A stretch of DNA of 64,000 bases, from assembly GCA_018340805.1 (NCBI GenBank), contig JACMZG010001913.1, forward strand, positions 16,249,033 to 16,313,032. Direction: 5' to 3'. The notes beneath the pieces were generated by a model, which saw only the letters and a list, made by a program, of their open reading frames with translations, did no database searches and was not told the origin of the DNA. A program made the translations under genes and the position numbers. The stretch is from Microvelia longipes. Its lineage: Eukaryota; Arthropoda; Insecta; Hemiptera; Veliidae. Below, piece after piece: positions 1 through 11,815 of the stretch. The first letter of the stretch is position 1. Each line of letters opens with the position of its first letter.

Positions 1-514
1 AAATATTTATTAACCGAAGTGACATATGTGAGTAGCTGTTAATTATTAAATAAAATAATTAATTTTTATCCCCCTTATATTGAAGTTCCTTGAAATTTGT
101 TTAAAACTATGATATTATATGATTAGTAAATAATTTAATATACGGTATTAATTCTGATTTTATAGTAAAGCTTAAGTTGACTTCAAGCTTAAGGCTTTAT
201 TCTAAATTTAAATCTATATTTTAATATATTTAACACAGCTATATTCAAATCCACCTATATAATTGATTTTGATGTTGCAAAAATGGATCCTCTTTGGTCC
301 ATAGATAAACTTGATATGTATGTGTGAAGCTGCTGTGTTTAAAAATTTATTTTTCTTCTTCTATGTAGAATAAAAACCAGGATGACAGTGACATGCATTA
401 ATGTGGCATCTTCAAAGTCTTCTTACACCTTTTGACTGGCATTTTGTAAAGCAGAATAATAGTGTATGTGTGTAAGTTATAGTCAACTTAAGATTTTTAC
501 TGTTCCTCAGTAAT
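1..514. other. AT-rich intergenic DNA, nothing recognised
   Basis: No open frame, RNA gene or repeat could be supported here. The base composition is AT-rich, like most of the window. Confidence 0.6.
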
Positions 515-935
515 TATGTAGGTTTATAGGAAAAAGTAACGTGTTTGCTTTATAACTCTGAAACTGGGGTTTAAACTGAATTATCCCCTGATTGATTTTA
601 TTGACCTTCTGATTGATTTTTACTAAGTTTAACTATCCGTATGTGTGTGTGTGTTTGTTATCTTTGAAGCTCCCAGTTTGTTTATACTATAGACTTAAAG
701 CAAATGTGTTTGTTTTTTAAAAAAATTGTTAAGTGTAAACAAATTACAAATTGAGTTGGTATGAGTGTGTAATAAATAAATCTCTTTTTGTAATAAAATA
801 TTACAAAAAGTAAGATTCATTTCATTTCATTATGACTTGTATATCTATGGTTTTTGTCAAATCATTAATGTGTGCAACATTGAGTTAGGTCAGTACTTGG
901 ATGGGTGACCTCTAGGAATAAGAAATCTTTTTTTA
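515..935 (+). repeat. 5S-like repeat, copy A (internally deleted)
   Basis: The left part matches the start of the family seen at 9805-10635: a run of GTGTTTGC, then GAAACTGGG, then ATTATCC, then GTGTGTGTGTTTGTTATC and CCCAGT. The middle of the family is missing. The right part (about 838-920) resembles the 3' two-thirds of 5S rRNA; CAGTACTTGGATGGGTGACC at 891-910 is nearly identical to the conserved 5S box C region. This copy keeps the 5S-like core better than the others. Whether it can be transcribed by RNA polymerase III is unknown. Confidence 0.65.
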
Positions 936-1604
936 CTGCTAGACAAGTGTAGTCAATTCAATTATGCAAGGAAAAATTGTTACTTCATGTACTGAGAAAC
1001 TGTAATCTGTGTTCTTATGATTACTCCATAAAAAATAGTTTTTTATTTATTTTTTTTCTTTTCTCCGTGATTTTTGTGTTAGTTTAATTATTTTTAATGG
1101 CTGGGGTTTATTAGCTTGTTTTATGTAGATTTGTTTCCAATAATTTTTTTGCTACGTTTACCTTTAAAAAGTAATTCTACATTTTTTAGATACTTCTATT
1201 TTTTATTTTTAATGAGAAATATTTAATTTTTTCCTTTTATTTTTTGTTTGTTTGTAGGAATATTGATTAAAAATAATTACCAATCTATTGTGTGCTAGAT
1301 TTTTAAAGGGATAAACTTTTAGTGCAAAACATAAGTTTTGCATTTTGTTGTGATGAATATTTTTGAGTCAAACTATATATTTATATTTACTTTAATATCT
1401 TTATTAAAAATCAATCTTAAAATGATTAACAGAAAATTGGAACGCTTTCCCTCATTTTGCCATTTTTTAAATACAATTCTCTTAATTATTCAACTGTTTT
1501 TATTGTTTTGAAAGACAAAACGACTTCTTGCATAAAATAGGATTGATAGGGTTTTCGTTTCCTTGCTTTCCAAGAAAATAAATTTATATTTTTATGCATT
1601 ATTT
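936..1604. other. AT-rich intergenic DNA, nothing recognised
   Basis: Homopolymer-rich AT sequence with no supported gene or repeat. Confidence 0.55.
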
Positions 1605-1765
1605 TTTTATTATAAATGGCAAAGTGAGCCGATTTTATTCTTTATTAAAGAATAAGTAGGAATTTTATAATATTAAATGGCAAAGTGAGCAGTTTTAATT
1701 CCTTTAATTAAAGAATAAAGTTAGATTTTTATTATAAATGGCAAAGTGAGCGGATTTTGGTTTAA
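1605..1765. repeat. Three-copy tandem repeat, about 65 bp unit
   Basis: Three direct copies share ATAAATGGCAAAGTGAGC followed by a TTTTATTCTTTATTAAAGAATAA-type stretch. The unit contains its own small inverted repeat (TTTATTAAAGAATAA). Copies differ by small indels, so the array is not recent. Confidence 0.75.
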
Positions 1766-2159
1766 ATAAATTAATAATGTAAAAAATTAACAAGGTATTA
1801 AGTGTTGAAAATTAAATAAAAAAAGACAAATACTGCCGATAATTTTTAAGTGATAACATAACCATATTTAAAAATGTATTTAGTTATTTAATTAAAACCT
1901 TAATTTATTTATCTTAGAAGAATTTAATTTAATTTAGTGGACAAGATTGTGTTTAATTCGTTTTTACTGCTGCTGATTTTACTGGTGTCTTTATATATAA
2001 AGAGTAATATAAAAAGTTAAAAAAGTTATGGATTAGCTTTTCTGACATCAATACTTTTCTCACACTTTCAGTTTGTTTCCAATAATTCTCTAAAATTATA
2101 CCTTAGTCTTTATAGGAAAACTACTATGATATAAACTTAGATAGATAAAATACCAAAAA
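1766..2159. other. AT-rich intergenic DNA, nothing recognised
   Basis: No gene or repeat could be supported. Confidence 0.5.
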
Positions 2160-2450
2160 TATGGAGGCCTTTATGAATAACTTAGAGAGAAGGACTGAAA
2201 CATCAATTGAGGCTCTTTGTTAACGTCATTAGAAACTACCTCCAAGAAGTAGAAGGTTATTACAAATCATGATATTTTGACTTCCCCACTTTTTTGTGGT
2301 TTTCTTTATTGTATTAGAAGCTTCGGTGATATGTATAATTAAGTCTACAATATAATTTGGTGGTTTATGTATAATTTTGATATATAGGTGATCAGGTGAT
2401 CTTTTATGAGGTTTTAAAACTTAACCAATAGGGTCTCAATATATATCTCT
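2160..2450 (+). repeat. Dispersed repeat related to 17895-18170
   Basis: This segment shares ordered blocks with 17895-18170: GGACTGAAACATC, GAGGCTCTTTGTTAACGTCA, CTACCTCCAAGAA and, near the end, AACCAATAGGGTCTCAATAT followed by TATCTCT. The blocks have the same order and similar spacing, so the two loci are diverged copies of one element. The class is unknown; no coding capacity is visible. Confidence 0.5.
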
Positions 2451-3345
2451 TGAACGCGAAAGGACATTACCATAGTACTTTGAAATATTATATTGATGCT
2501 AATAAATTAATTTGTACATTATTTTTTTTATTATTAAAAATTAAAAAAAAAAAATTAATACTAAAAAAAATATTTTTTTATTTTACAGAAATCTATGACA
2601 ATTCTAAACCATCTTAAATATACTTTCTAAATAGTTCCAAAAAATCTTGTCTTTTGACTTGTGATATTTTAAACTGTATTAAATATTCATATGTTTTCTT
2701 TACGAACCACATCTGAATAGGGTTAATCTTAATTAAAATGAACTTTTTAAATCTCTTAGAAATGAGTGGCTCAAATGATTATATTATACTGAGCATCACT
2801 TATTATGTTTATTTATAAAAAAATACTATACAAAATTATTCCATTTTTCTTATTTAAAAAGAGATTGACTAATTTAACTCTGGTTTCAAAAACTTTCATT
2901 TTTCCAACCTGACTTTTAGAATAATAGAGAAAACAGCATTCTGGTTCATTATTATTTAAGTTTCTTCAAACTCTAAAATTATTCTATTGTCACTCAATTA
3001 CTATTTTTAGTTATTAATTTAACCATTGTTATGATATTTTGTATATAAACATTTTAGAATTTAGAATACCATAGATAGCTTGATTGAACTATTTGCTTAG
3101 CTAAAAAAGAAAATTTGTGAATATTTTTTTTTATTGTGCTCATATTTTTTTATTTATATTTTATAATTATTTATAATTATTTTTTTTTAGTTGTATTATT
3201 AGGGTATTTGCAAATTATTTTTCCCTTTAATAATGGCTTAAATCATGTATTTGTTTTTTTTCTTTTTTAATAGTTGTAATAACTATAAAAATGTTAATAT
3301 GTGTAATAATATTTCTAAAAAATAAATAAAGAAATAAAAGATATT
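2451..3345. other. AT-rich low-complexity DNA
   Basis: Poly(A)/poly(T) runs and simple AT stretches, densest at 2520-2580 and 3120-3190. No gene seen. Confidence 0.55.
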
Positions 3346-3830
3346 ATTCAAACTGCAGCAAGTGTTCGATATTCTTTGTGTTACTATAATATTTATGCGG
3401 TCCAATCCGTACTAATTTTCTTTGTGTTACATAAAATTTATGCAGTCAATCCGTACTAATTTTCTTTGTGTTACATAATATTTATGGGGTCAATCCGTAC
3501 TAATTTTCTTTGTGTTACATAATTTGTGTCAATCGTACTAATTTTATAATATTTATGTGGTCAATCCGTACTAATTTTCTTTGTGTTACATAAAATTTAT
3601 GCGGTCAATCCGTACCGGTTTTCTTTGTGTTACATAATATTTATGCGGTCAATCCGTACTATTTTTTTTTGTGTTACATAATATTTATGCGGTCAATCCA
3701 TACTAATATTCTTTGTGTTACATAATATTTATGCGGTCAATCCATACTAATTTTCTCTGTGTTACATAATATTTATGCGGTCAATCCATTCTAATATTCT
3801 TTGTGTTACATAATATTTATGCGGTCTGTC
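3346..3830. repeat. 45-bp minisatellite, about 10 copies
   Basis: Direct repeats of a 45-bp unit containing TGTGTTACATAATATTTATG and then CGGTCAATCCGTACTAATTT. One copy near 3510-3540 is internally shortened; the others differ by point changes (CCGTACT versus CCATACT). Units are contiguous with no unique spacers, so this is not a CRISPR array. Confidence 0.9.
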
Positions 3831-3974
3831 CGTTACGGGTGTCAGTTAACCCTGAAGCACCCAGAATACATTTTCATACGCAACAACGCCATTTTGAAAG
3901 ATTTTTTGTTCTAATCTTTTTATATGCCCCATATTTCCATATTAGAACATGAATAAAATTTAAAATATCCTAAA

Positions 3975-4900
3975 ATTTAAAGTTACATTTATTTAGCCAT
4001 GGGTGGCTCCAGTTGTACCATTTTATCGTTACATATATGTAACACTGTGATTAATAAATGCATTTAACCAAATTTTGTGCTAAAGCATTTCTAATATGAT
4101 ATTACATTACTTTAAGAAGTGGTTAGCAAAATTCTATTCTCAGTTTTTATAGGCACCTCTTGAAAATTCTTGTTTTTTTACTTTCAAAGGGCTTAAATTT
4201 TATATTTTTTATTTTTAATTTATATTTTATGTATTTCTATTTAAAGCTATGAACAAAAAAAAATTAAAATGTACAGAAATTACTAATAGTGTTAAAATAA
4301 AATTTTATTTCAGCAGAAACTAAACCAATTTTTTTCTGAAACATACACTTACTTATATTTGATCCTAAATTTTTACAATAAAAGGATACATTTTTTTGTT
4401 AATAATGTTTAAATTACGAAACAGAAGTCACAATTAATATGCTTCATCATTTAAACAATAGAATTTTCAAAAATTGTATCAAATAATTACTTTTTTTGGA
4501 AAAATTTGAGATCAGGTTTATGGATGTAAGTGTTTGTGTGAAAAAATGTTCCACTTTCTGGTGAAATAAGTATTTTATTCCTTCACTATTTGTATAAGTC
4601 TTTATTTTTATGACTTAGAGCTTACATTTTAAGACTTTGGATAGTACATTAAGTTAAAATATAAAAATTTAATCTTTTTTATAAGTGAAACTACAATTTT
4701 CAGAGAGGGGCCTATAAAATTTATTTACAGAATTTTGTTAAGCATTCCTTAAAAATACTTAAAATCTTATTAGAAGTGTTAAAGCACTAAATATGTTACA
4801 CAAAAATAGGATGGTGCAATGCATTTGTTAATCACAGTGTTACATATATGTAACAATAAAATGGTATAACTGGGGCACCCATGGCTACAAATATGTAGCG
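3975..4900. repeat. Foldback element with about 210-bp arms
   Basis: The left arm (about 3980-4195) and the right arm (about 4685-4895) are inverted copies. Both contain GTTACATATATGTAACACTG (right arm read on the minus strand), the block ATTAATAAATGCATT/ATTAACAAATGCATT, and GCAAAATTCTRT further in. About 490 bp of unrelated AT-rich DNA separates them. Part of the terminal motif recurs at 5220-5245. It is probably a non-autonomous DNA transposon of foldback type. Confidence 0.75.
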
Positions 4901-6154
4901 ACGAATAACTTTTTTCGCCCCTAAAATTCACCAATGTTATTATATAGCAACCTTTTACTATATTTTTATTCTGCATCAAATTATAAGTCTATGATACAAC
5001 TTATAACTAAAAATTGTGAAATATAACCACTCTGCGGTACTATTAGTGATAGAAGTTCCAACTTTTGACAAATAATTGGAGGCAGTAGAATGATTGCTTT
5101 ATAGAAAATGATGAAAATAGTTGTTATTAAAAGAAAGTTAAAACTAATAATAAATGAAGAAAAAGCAATAATATCTCCAACAGCCTCTATGTTGTGATTT
5201 ATTGATAATTGCCTTGTAATCGTTACATATATGTAGGCATGGGTGCTGATGGGGTGATTTGAATCTAATTAATGATCACTTGAATAATAAGTGTTATTAA
5301 TAATTATTTTCCCAAGTAATAAAATAGCTACAGCTATTGATTTGATAAAATAATAAAATAATTAAGAATATCATTTAAGTAAAATAAAAAAAAAAACAAC
5401 CAAAATTATCACAATTTAAGTTGTATATTTTTTATTTGAATGGAATTCTTATTTTTTAATCAAATTAATAGGTATAGAGCTCTTTACTATCAAAACATGA
5501 TTTGTCCTGCTTAACTCGGTGTTGTTTTTTTTTATTTATCTTACCTAATTTTATTCGTCTTTATTAAAATTATTTTCTTGGATAATTTTGTATTTTATTC
5601 AATAATTTTGAATAAATTTTTCAAATTATTCACGATTGGATATTGTTGATAAACTAGTATTGATAAAAAATGTTACTTTATCATTTGATTTCTCTTTGAT
5701 TTTAGGAATATTTATTTTATGCATGAAAAGATCTGTAAGATAATTTAAGAGTATATGTTTGATAAGCAATCATCAATAATTATTAAGATTAGCTCAAGAA
5801 GATATATTAATTTAACCATTGACGTTAGAAGAAAAGGTAAGAAATAATAAGGAATGTGTTTTCATTTGTAGTTTTTTGGGCTATGGAATGTTGTAATTAA
5901 ATATTTTGACTTATCTTACTAAATTTTTAAGTTTCTACATGAGGGGTTTTTGGAGACTAGGACGTGTCTAGGTTATTAGGAATGGGATTAGGATATTTTT
6001 GAACTATTTAAGCAATTAAGAGTTGCTTAATAAATCTTTATCAAATTAATTGCTTTAAAATTATAATTGCTTAGTAATGTTATAAAATTGTCTTGAATAA
6101 CAAAGCAATTTTTTACAAAATGAATATGAAAATAGAGCTATGAGTACATACATA
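4901..6154. other. AT-rich intergenic DNA with one motif fragment
   Basis: No gene supported. A short fragment at 5222-5245 repeats the GTTACATATATGTA...GCATGGGTG end of the preceding foldback element. The rest is unrecognised. Confidence 0.5.
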
Positions 6155-6156
6155 TT

Positions 6157-6480
6157 GCAAAGGTCTATCCACAAATATGTTTTTAAGCATATAATGATAG
6201 TAAAATTACCTTTCAACCAAATAAAGGTCATCTTCAGTCCAGGGGGGAATAAATTATTTTTCCCTTTCGAGTCTAGAAGATATTACATTTGAAACTGAAT
6301 GCAGACTCAGTCTCAAACCAGTCTTAGTCTGTATTCAGTCTCAAATGTAAATGTATATCTTATTGACTCAAAAGGGAAACATAATTTCTTCATTCAGGTG
6401 CTGAGGATGACCTTTATTTGGTTGAAAGGTGGTTTTACTATCATTATATACTTAAAACCATATTTGTGGATAGACCTTTA
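6157..6480. repeat. Palindromic foldback with outward hammerhead-like motifs
   Basis: A near-complete palindrome: AAAGGTCTATCCACAAATAT at the left reappears inverted at the right. The right arm carries CTGAGGA (6401-6407), a short stem GACC/GGTT and GAAA (6424-6427). The left arm carries the same motif on the minus strand (CTGAAGA at 6231-6237, GAAA at 6211-6214). Both point away from the centre. CTGANGA...GAAA is the hammerhead core pattern, but I could not find a convincing closing helix I/cleavage strand here, so this copy is probably decayed. Confidence 0.65.
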
Positions 6481-7915
6481 TTTGAATCCTTATAATATAG
6501 AATCCACTGGGGCTAACTTCTCCCGCTGTACCTTTCTCACTGTATTCAAAGATTATTAAGTATACTTTATAATCTTTGACTTTATTGGGCCAAATCAAAC
6601 ATTCTTTAAAGCATTTAAACATAAATTCAGCCAAGGAATTCTCTAAGAGCATTTCCAGTTCAACATTTCCTGTCCAAAATTTAATCACAGTTAAGGAAAA
6701 GATTGATTTAGAAACCTGATTAATCTATTATTGGAAACAGTTAATTGTTCATTTATTAGTTGTCTGCTTTATCTAATCGTGTAACCTTCATGTATAGACT
6801 GACCTTATTCTTTAAGAATTATGGAAGAAATAAATTTGAGCCATTTGTACAGATTGTCATACTTATGGCTGATATTTGTTCATTATTTGATTCTAATTGG
6901 TTCAGGAGGGTTTCAGGGGTTTATTAGTCAAATGGTCATACTCACAGACCATTTTTGAGATCTTTAGGTGCTATAACTTGGACTTATAAGAAAAGGGTGT
7001 CCCATTATTTTTGCCTTATTTTTAACTCCTATATAAGAAAAAAATATATTCTAAAAACTTAAATTTTTGTACTTTGCTTTTCTCCTATTGCCCTTCTTTT
7101 CTTCTTGGTAAAGTAAGGTATGTAAAGAACAAATAATAGTGTTAGTATTTTATTTAATTTATAACTTTTAACAACAATTTAAAAAAAAACTCACATAAAT
7201 CATAATTTTAAATATAAAATAACACCTAGATTTCAGTCTTAATATGAATTTAGTAATGATTTTATTGATTAGTATATAATATTGTACTTAAAAAATATAT
7301 CAGGTTAGTAGTGCTCAAATTTTCAGAAATAAATATTATAAATCAAGTATTCAGTACTCTATAGAGTGTTATTAAATTAAAGGCTTTATGTTTGATTTTA
7401 TGGTATTTGATTAGATGGAAGATGAATTCATCATTACTTCTTGGGTTAATCCAGGTTTACTTTTGGTTTTAGTTAAAATCTAGGGACTTCTATTTCAAAT
7501 TCTGTATGTTTTACTACAATGTTTCTTTTCATAAAGATTAAAATAGAATGTCAGGAAATTAATATGAGGGATACCCATGATTTACTCTGGGTAACTCATC
7601 ATGCAGGGAAAATCATCCATCCTAAGAAAATTATAATAAAAACTTGACAAGTTTTATCTGATTTTATGTAAAATAATTACTGTTAGTGTTTCCTGATACA
7701 TGTTTTACTGTACTTTGGTTTTTTAAAATCCTTGTTCTTTATTCTTGGTATTTTTATCTTGTCATATTGGACCTCACATATATATTTATTTATACGGGCA
7801 TAATATATGGCAACAACTGTGTGTAAAGGGAATACAATTAAGAAAGGGAATTATTTTGGTCATAATTGCCTCAAAAAAGTCCTATTTAAAAGTTATTTCA
7901 TCAGAAAAAGCTACC

Positions 7916-7917
<2 letters not shown>
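6481..7917. other. AT-rich intergenic DNA, nothing recognised
   Basis: No protein family, RNA gene or clear repeat could be supported. Confidence 0.5.
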
Positions 7918-8056
<139 letters not shown>

Positions 8057-8438
8057 AGATGTGCTTGGTGTGTGAGAGAGAGAGAAAGATGCTAAGATAT
8101 TATGTGGGACTGAAGTTCCACATATATATGTAGTTTACACTACATCTTTCATAAAGCTAGTAATACTATATATAGTCCAAGTTTCAAGTTTAGATTATGT
8201 TGAGAGTTTTCTATTAACATTTAGTTAATATAATTTAACTCAAATCTGATATTCTGTGGACCAATTTAGTTACAACCCTAATAACTGCTATGTTGACATT
8301 TTAGTGTTTTTTCATCATGTTTTATATCTATCTTAAATTAGATTTATTGTAATTTCCCTTTGAGTAACAAATTTGTACTTCCTAAAATCAATGTTTATTC
8401 TATTAATTGCATTAGTATTTAATTTAAATTTTGCACCA
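8057..8438. other. Intergenic or 3' flank of candidate exon
   Basis: A short GA run at 8073-8090, otherwise AT-rich DNA. It lies downstream of the minus-strand exon that follows and could hold its 3' UTR; no certain polyadenylation signal was chosen. Confidence 0.4.
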
Positions 8439-8658
8439 TTACAAACTGTCACAGCCTCTACCATTCATCATGTTGTCAGAACATTTATAAGGAAACATTA
8501 TGCCAGCCAGCAAGATATCAGATATCGGTTTCAATGCTGGTATGCATGGTGTTAACACTGAGACTACGACGTATGGGAAGAAACATATTCCTGATATCCA
8601 AAATGAGAGTAAGATTAAGATGACTAGCCAGAATAAACTGTTCACTGCGTTTTGGCTC
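8439..8658 (-). CDS. Candidate terminal exon, small membrane protein
   Basis: On the minus strand a pyrimidine-rich tract ending TTTTGTTTTAG (AG at 8660-8659) precedes an open frame of about 72 codons that ends in TAA at 8441-8439. This looks like a splice acceptor followed by a last coding exon. The frame enters with one leftover base (G, then AGC CAA AAC), so at least one upstream exon would be needed; I could not identify it. The peptide starts SQNAVNSLFWLVILILLSFW and has one strong hydrophobic segment (about residues 8-35), then Pro/Cys-containing turns (TPCIPALKP), a second semi-hydrophobic stretch and a polar tail with conserved-looking GIMFPYKCSDNMMNG. From memory this pattern resembles short uncharacterised invertebrate membrane proteins with P..C....K, G...P..C..NM motifs; that similarity is unverified. 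No function can be assigned. Confidence 0.5.
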
Positions 8659-8784
8659 CTAAAACAAAAAATAAAAAGGATTATAATTTTTAAAAGTCTA
8701 ATTTAAGGTGGTTGGGAAGCGGCCAACATGATGAAAATTTGCTAAATACCACCAAAATAACTACTAATACACAAAGAATTTATT

Positions 8785-9170
8785 CCTCAACAGGAACAAC
8801 TAGAAAAGGTCCAACGAATATTGATTAAACAATTATACTTTCGATACTTCTTTAACCTAATGTTTCTATAGCTATGATATTTTCGGAACAGTTTTAATAT
8901 AGAGTCATTAGTACAGCGTAGAGGTGCTTTTGATGCTCAATATATTTTATTAAGCATCTTAATGGCGCTTTGTACTGCAATGCAGCTGAAAACTGCGTTA
9001 ATTTATTACCCCTAGGTTGTAGAGCTGGAAGGATATTGTACATCCAAGAATTAGCATCAATTTAGCCCCTAGTTAGGTGTGTTCAAATCTTTAACACAAA
9101 ACCAGCTAGATGATGTTGATTCGATAAATTCAGTAAACCGGATTATTAGGGTTTTACCTTGAGATTTATA
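8785..9170 (+). pseudogene. Decayed LINE reverse transcriptase C-terminus
   Basis: Translation gives pieces typical of the region after the RT domain in non-LTR retrotransposons: QEQLEKVQRILIKQL, then ESLVQRRGAFDAQYIL, and finally NQLDDVDSINSVNRI. These correspond to the usual QIE.LE.VQR.F, SLE.RR...DA.FL and LN.LDDVD...SL patterns. Stops and a likely frame change interrupt them (for example after NLMFL and YYP). It is a dead fragment with no upstream RT or endonuclease. It lies next to the candidate exon on the opposite strand. Confidence 0.6.
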
Positions 9171-9804
9171 GTATCAATAGTCATAGTCTGGCTCTAGTTA
9201 ATAAGAATACATTTATCAATATTCATATATTGCTTCCTATTGTACGTGAGTGCAAATATTAGAAAGTAATGCAACGTTTTGTCTGAAATAGATCATCTTA
9301 AATATATTGTCGTCTGCAGAAAAATGTTTTCTCTTTGTAAAAAAAAAATTAAAAAATAAAAGTCAATAGTGATGTGACAGTTTCTACGTCCTCACAGCGA
9401 ATTCAACAGGTGATCGTATGCCATAAGCATTAATTACTCTCCCGTTCTTCCATCGCATTTGTTTAGCCGATCGAGGTACAAGACGTCATAAATAATCCCG
9501 CCAAAACATCGCGTCTTTTATAGTGAAGGTGGACTCGCGGGTTATAAGGAAGTTCAAAACAAAAATATATTCAATTAAACTACGATTTCTTTGCATATTA
9601 ATGAAGTTGCACTTAAAATATAACATTAAAAAGTTATTCGGTAAAAGAAGGTATTATCAAAATGAAATAATAATTCGTCAAATAGTTACGTTAAAGTACT
9701 ATAGCCTCTCAAAGTACATCCAGGATATGGGGGGAGTGAACTGCATTCCCTTGTAATGGTTCTTTATAGCGTATTTAACTAGAGTACCTATTAATATAAT
9801 AATT
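9171..9804. other. Intergenic DNA, nothing recognised
   Basis: Slightly more GC-balanced around 9380-9540 than its surroundings. The short open frame at 9523-9756 has no recognisable motif and I do not call it a gene. Confidence 0.45.
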
Positions 9805-10635
9805 TTTTTACTTTTCCTCATTTATAACGTCAATATATAGGAAAAGTATTGTGTTTGCAAAAAATCCGAAACTGGGATGAAACCAGAATTATCCGTTTCA
9901 GGTGTTTTTAAGCCCACCTGAGTGGTTTTTTCAAAGTTGTCTGTATGTATGTGTGTCTGTTATCTTCGTAGCGCCCAGTGTATTTATGCTAGAGAGTTGA
10001 AATTTTGTACAAAAATCAGTCTACTGTTTTAGTTGTGCTATTCGGAAAATATTTTTATGACGTCATTAACCCGCAATAATTACTCAGCAAAAATTTTGAA
10101 AAATCATGAAACGCGGAAAAATCATGCGATTGGATTGAGATTTGGTACGCATATGACTATGTATAAGACTAACATATGTGCTAAGTTTCATCTCATTATC
10201 AGTATTAGTTTAATTTTTATTGATTGACTTGTGTACGTTTTTTAAAAAAAATTAAAAAAATAGGAAATAGTCCGATTGAAATGAAATTTAGTACAAGTGC
10301 ATACCATTACTTAATTAACAAGTGCACTAAGTTTCGTTTTAATGCGACAAGTATATCGCATTAAATCATGATTTTTGTTGGATCATAAAAATGAAGGAGC
10401 ATTGAGCGAGGTCAGTGCTGTATGGGTGACAGCTAAGGATGATACGGATGCATTTACTATCTGAAGACGAGCGAAGGCATGTCGCAGTATAAATTTGGCG
10501 AACTGTATTTCTGAAAGTGAGCGAAGCGATTTCGAAGCAAGGAGGAAGAGCGTAGTGAATCCGATGTAATGAGGAAAAGTTCCGAGGTACCCCGTACTGT
10601 ACCCAATTTTTTTTAATTGAAAATTATATTCGAGC
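9805..10635 (+). repeat. 5S-like repeat, copy B (near full length)
   Basis: Most complete copy of a dispersed family about 830 bp long. Landmarks in order: TTACTTTTCCTCATTTATAA at the start; GGAAAAGTATTGTGTTTGCA; GAAACTGGGATGAAACC; TGTATGTGTGTCTGTTATC; CGCCCAGTGTATTTATGCTA; TGACGTCATTAACCCGCAAT; ATGAAACGCGGAAAAATCAT; then a 5S-rRNA-like segment (about 10380-10440, with GAGCGAGGTCAGTGCTG and TATGGGTGAC); then GAGCGAAGCGAT-type blocks; and a terminal GGTACCCCGTACTGTACCC. Related copies lie at 515, 14345, 15116, 29543, 34890, 51187, 54365 and 63590. No protein is encoded. I infer a composite non-autonomous element. Confidence 0.8.
10380..10440 (+). other. 5S rRNA-like segment in copy B
   Basis: The segment GGAGCATTGAGCGAGGTCAG followed by TGCTGTATGGGTGAC aligns with the 5S rRNA region AAGCAGCGTTGAGCCTGGTTAGTACTTGGATGGGTGACC. 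It is diverged from a functional 5S gene and embedded inside the repeat. Confidence 0.6.
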
Positions 10636-11210
10636 TCCAATAAAATGATTAAATATGAATAAATCTACCAAATTATGTTTTAATTATTTTAGAATTTCAC
10701 TCACCCCATAATTGCTGTTAAAAATTTTAGGTTACGTACTACAAGAAATTTTGGTCTTACTGACTATACCACATGGAAACAGGGAAGAATGTGTTTCACT
10801 ACCTGACTCCCTCCTCTAGGACAAAAGGTTCTTCAGTTCAATGCTTTTACTTCATAGGTTGTCTATAACTACAATTCATTTATTATAGGAAAACATTTAC
10901 ATTTTACGTATGTCGATAGTTAGCAAGGATTATTCGTATTATTATTCCTTATTTCTAATTTGAATTTTCGTATATTAAAAATATATTCCCTAAACTAAAT
11001 ACTTCTTTGTCTCTTAAGGTGGAAGAAGTATGTAGTTTTAGTGCCATTAAGAAATTCTAAAAGCAATGACTTTTTTGAGGCATATTTTATTATTTTAAAC
11101 AATATTTCACCTATTACTGCTGAACCCTTGACTATACCTATCAATATGAATGTTTCGATCAAGGAATCTTTTCATTGCCTTGAAAATAGCTAGTTATTCC
11201 TCTTTATGAA
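10636..11210. other. Intergenic DNA, nothing recognised
   Basis: No gene or repeat could be supported. Confidence 0.5.
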
Positions 11211-11815
11211 TAATTCTGGCGCGGTTGTCCGCATGTCGGGCGAATTTCCTTTGGATGCGTGTTTCCGTGCTTAACAACAATCCTGGTTGGAATGATAATT
11301 TTTATAGTTTTTTTACATTATATAAGTTTACAACTACTAAATAAATAATTCCGGCGCGGTGGTCCGCTGTCAGGCGAATATAATTTAGAATTCGTGTTTC
11401 CGTGCTTAACAACCCATTTCTTGCTGAAGGTTCCGGTTCATACTTCAGAACCTAAGCAGTTACTCAATTGTCAAGCACTGTTCGTATCTCATTTTGTCTG
11501 AATTTTTCAAAGGAAATGCGCTAAAACCTTTGAAAGATAACTGACTAAGCTTAAAGATAAGTAACTAAGCTTTAAACTAGTGCAAATAGTAGTGCTTACT
11601 TCTAATTTTAGAGGCATAGTTCTGTATAACCGACTGGATAATTATGCGCATTTCCTTTGGAAAATACAGACAAAATGAGTTACGAGCAGTGCTTGACAAT
11701 TGAGTAACTGCTCAGGTTCTAAAGCATGAACCGGAACTTTAAGCTAGAAATGGATTGTTAAGCACGGAAAGACGCATTCTAAATTAAATTCGCATGCCAG
11801 CGGACCACCGCGCCG
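11211..11815. mobile_element. MITE-1 foldback element with duplicated left end
   Basis: The inner element (11350-11815) starts TTCCGGCGCGGTGGTCCGCT and ends with its inverted counterpart AGCGGACCACCGCGCCGG. The inverted arms are about 190 bp and include TTTCCGTGCTTAACAA, GGTTCCGGTTCAT, CAATTGTCAAGCACTG and CATTTTGTCTG. A short unique middle (about 11520-11645) separates them. An extra, outer left end (11213-11340) begins TTCTGGCGCGGTTGTCCGCA. The same double-left-end arrangement occurs inverted at 44010-44460, so it is part of a propagated variant. No transposase is present. Confidence 0.85.

Noticed and set aside
891..910. Functional 5S rRNA gene
   Set aside because: Only the box C part is well conserved, the 5' third is absent, and the segment is embedded in a dispersed repeat.
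6401..6427. Active hammerhead ribozyme at 6.4 kb
   Set aside because: The CTGAGGA...GAAA core is present, but no matching helix I strand or TC/TA cleavage context was found; kept only as a decayed motif.
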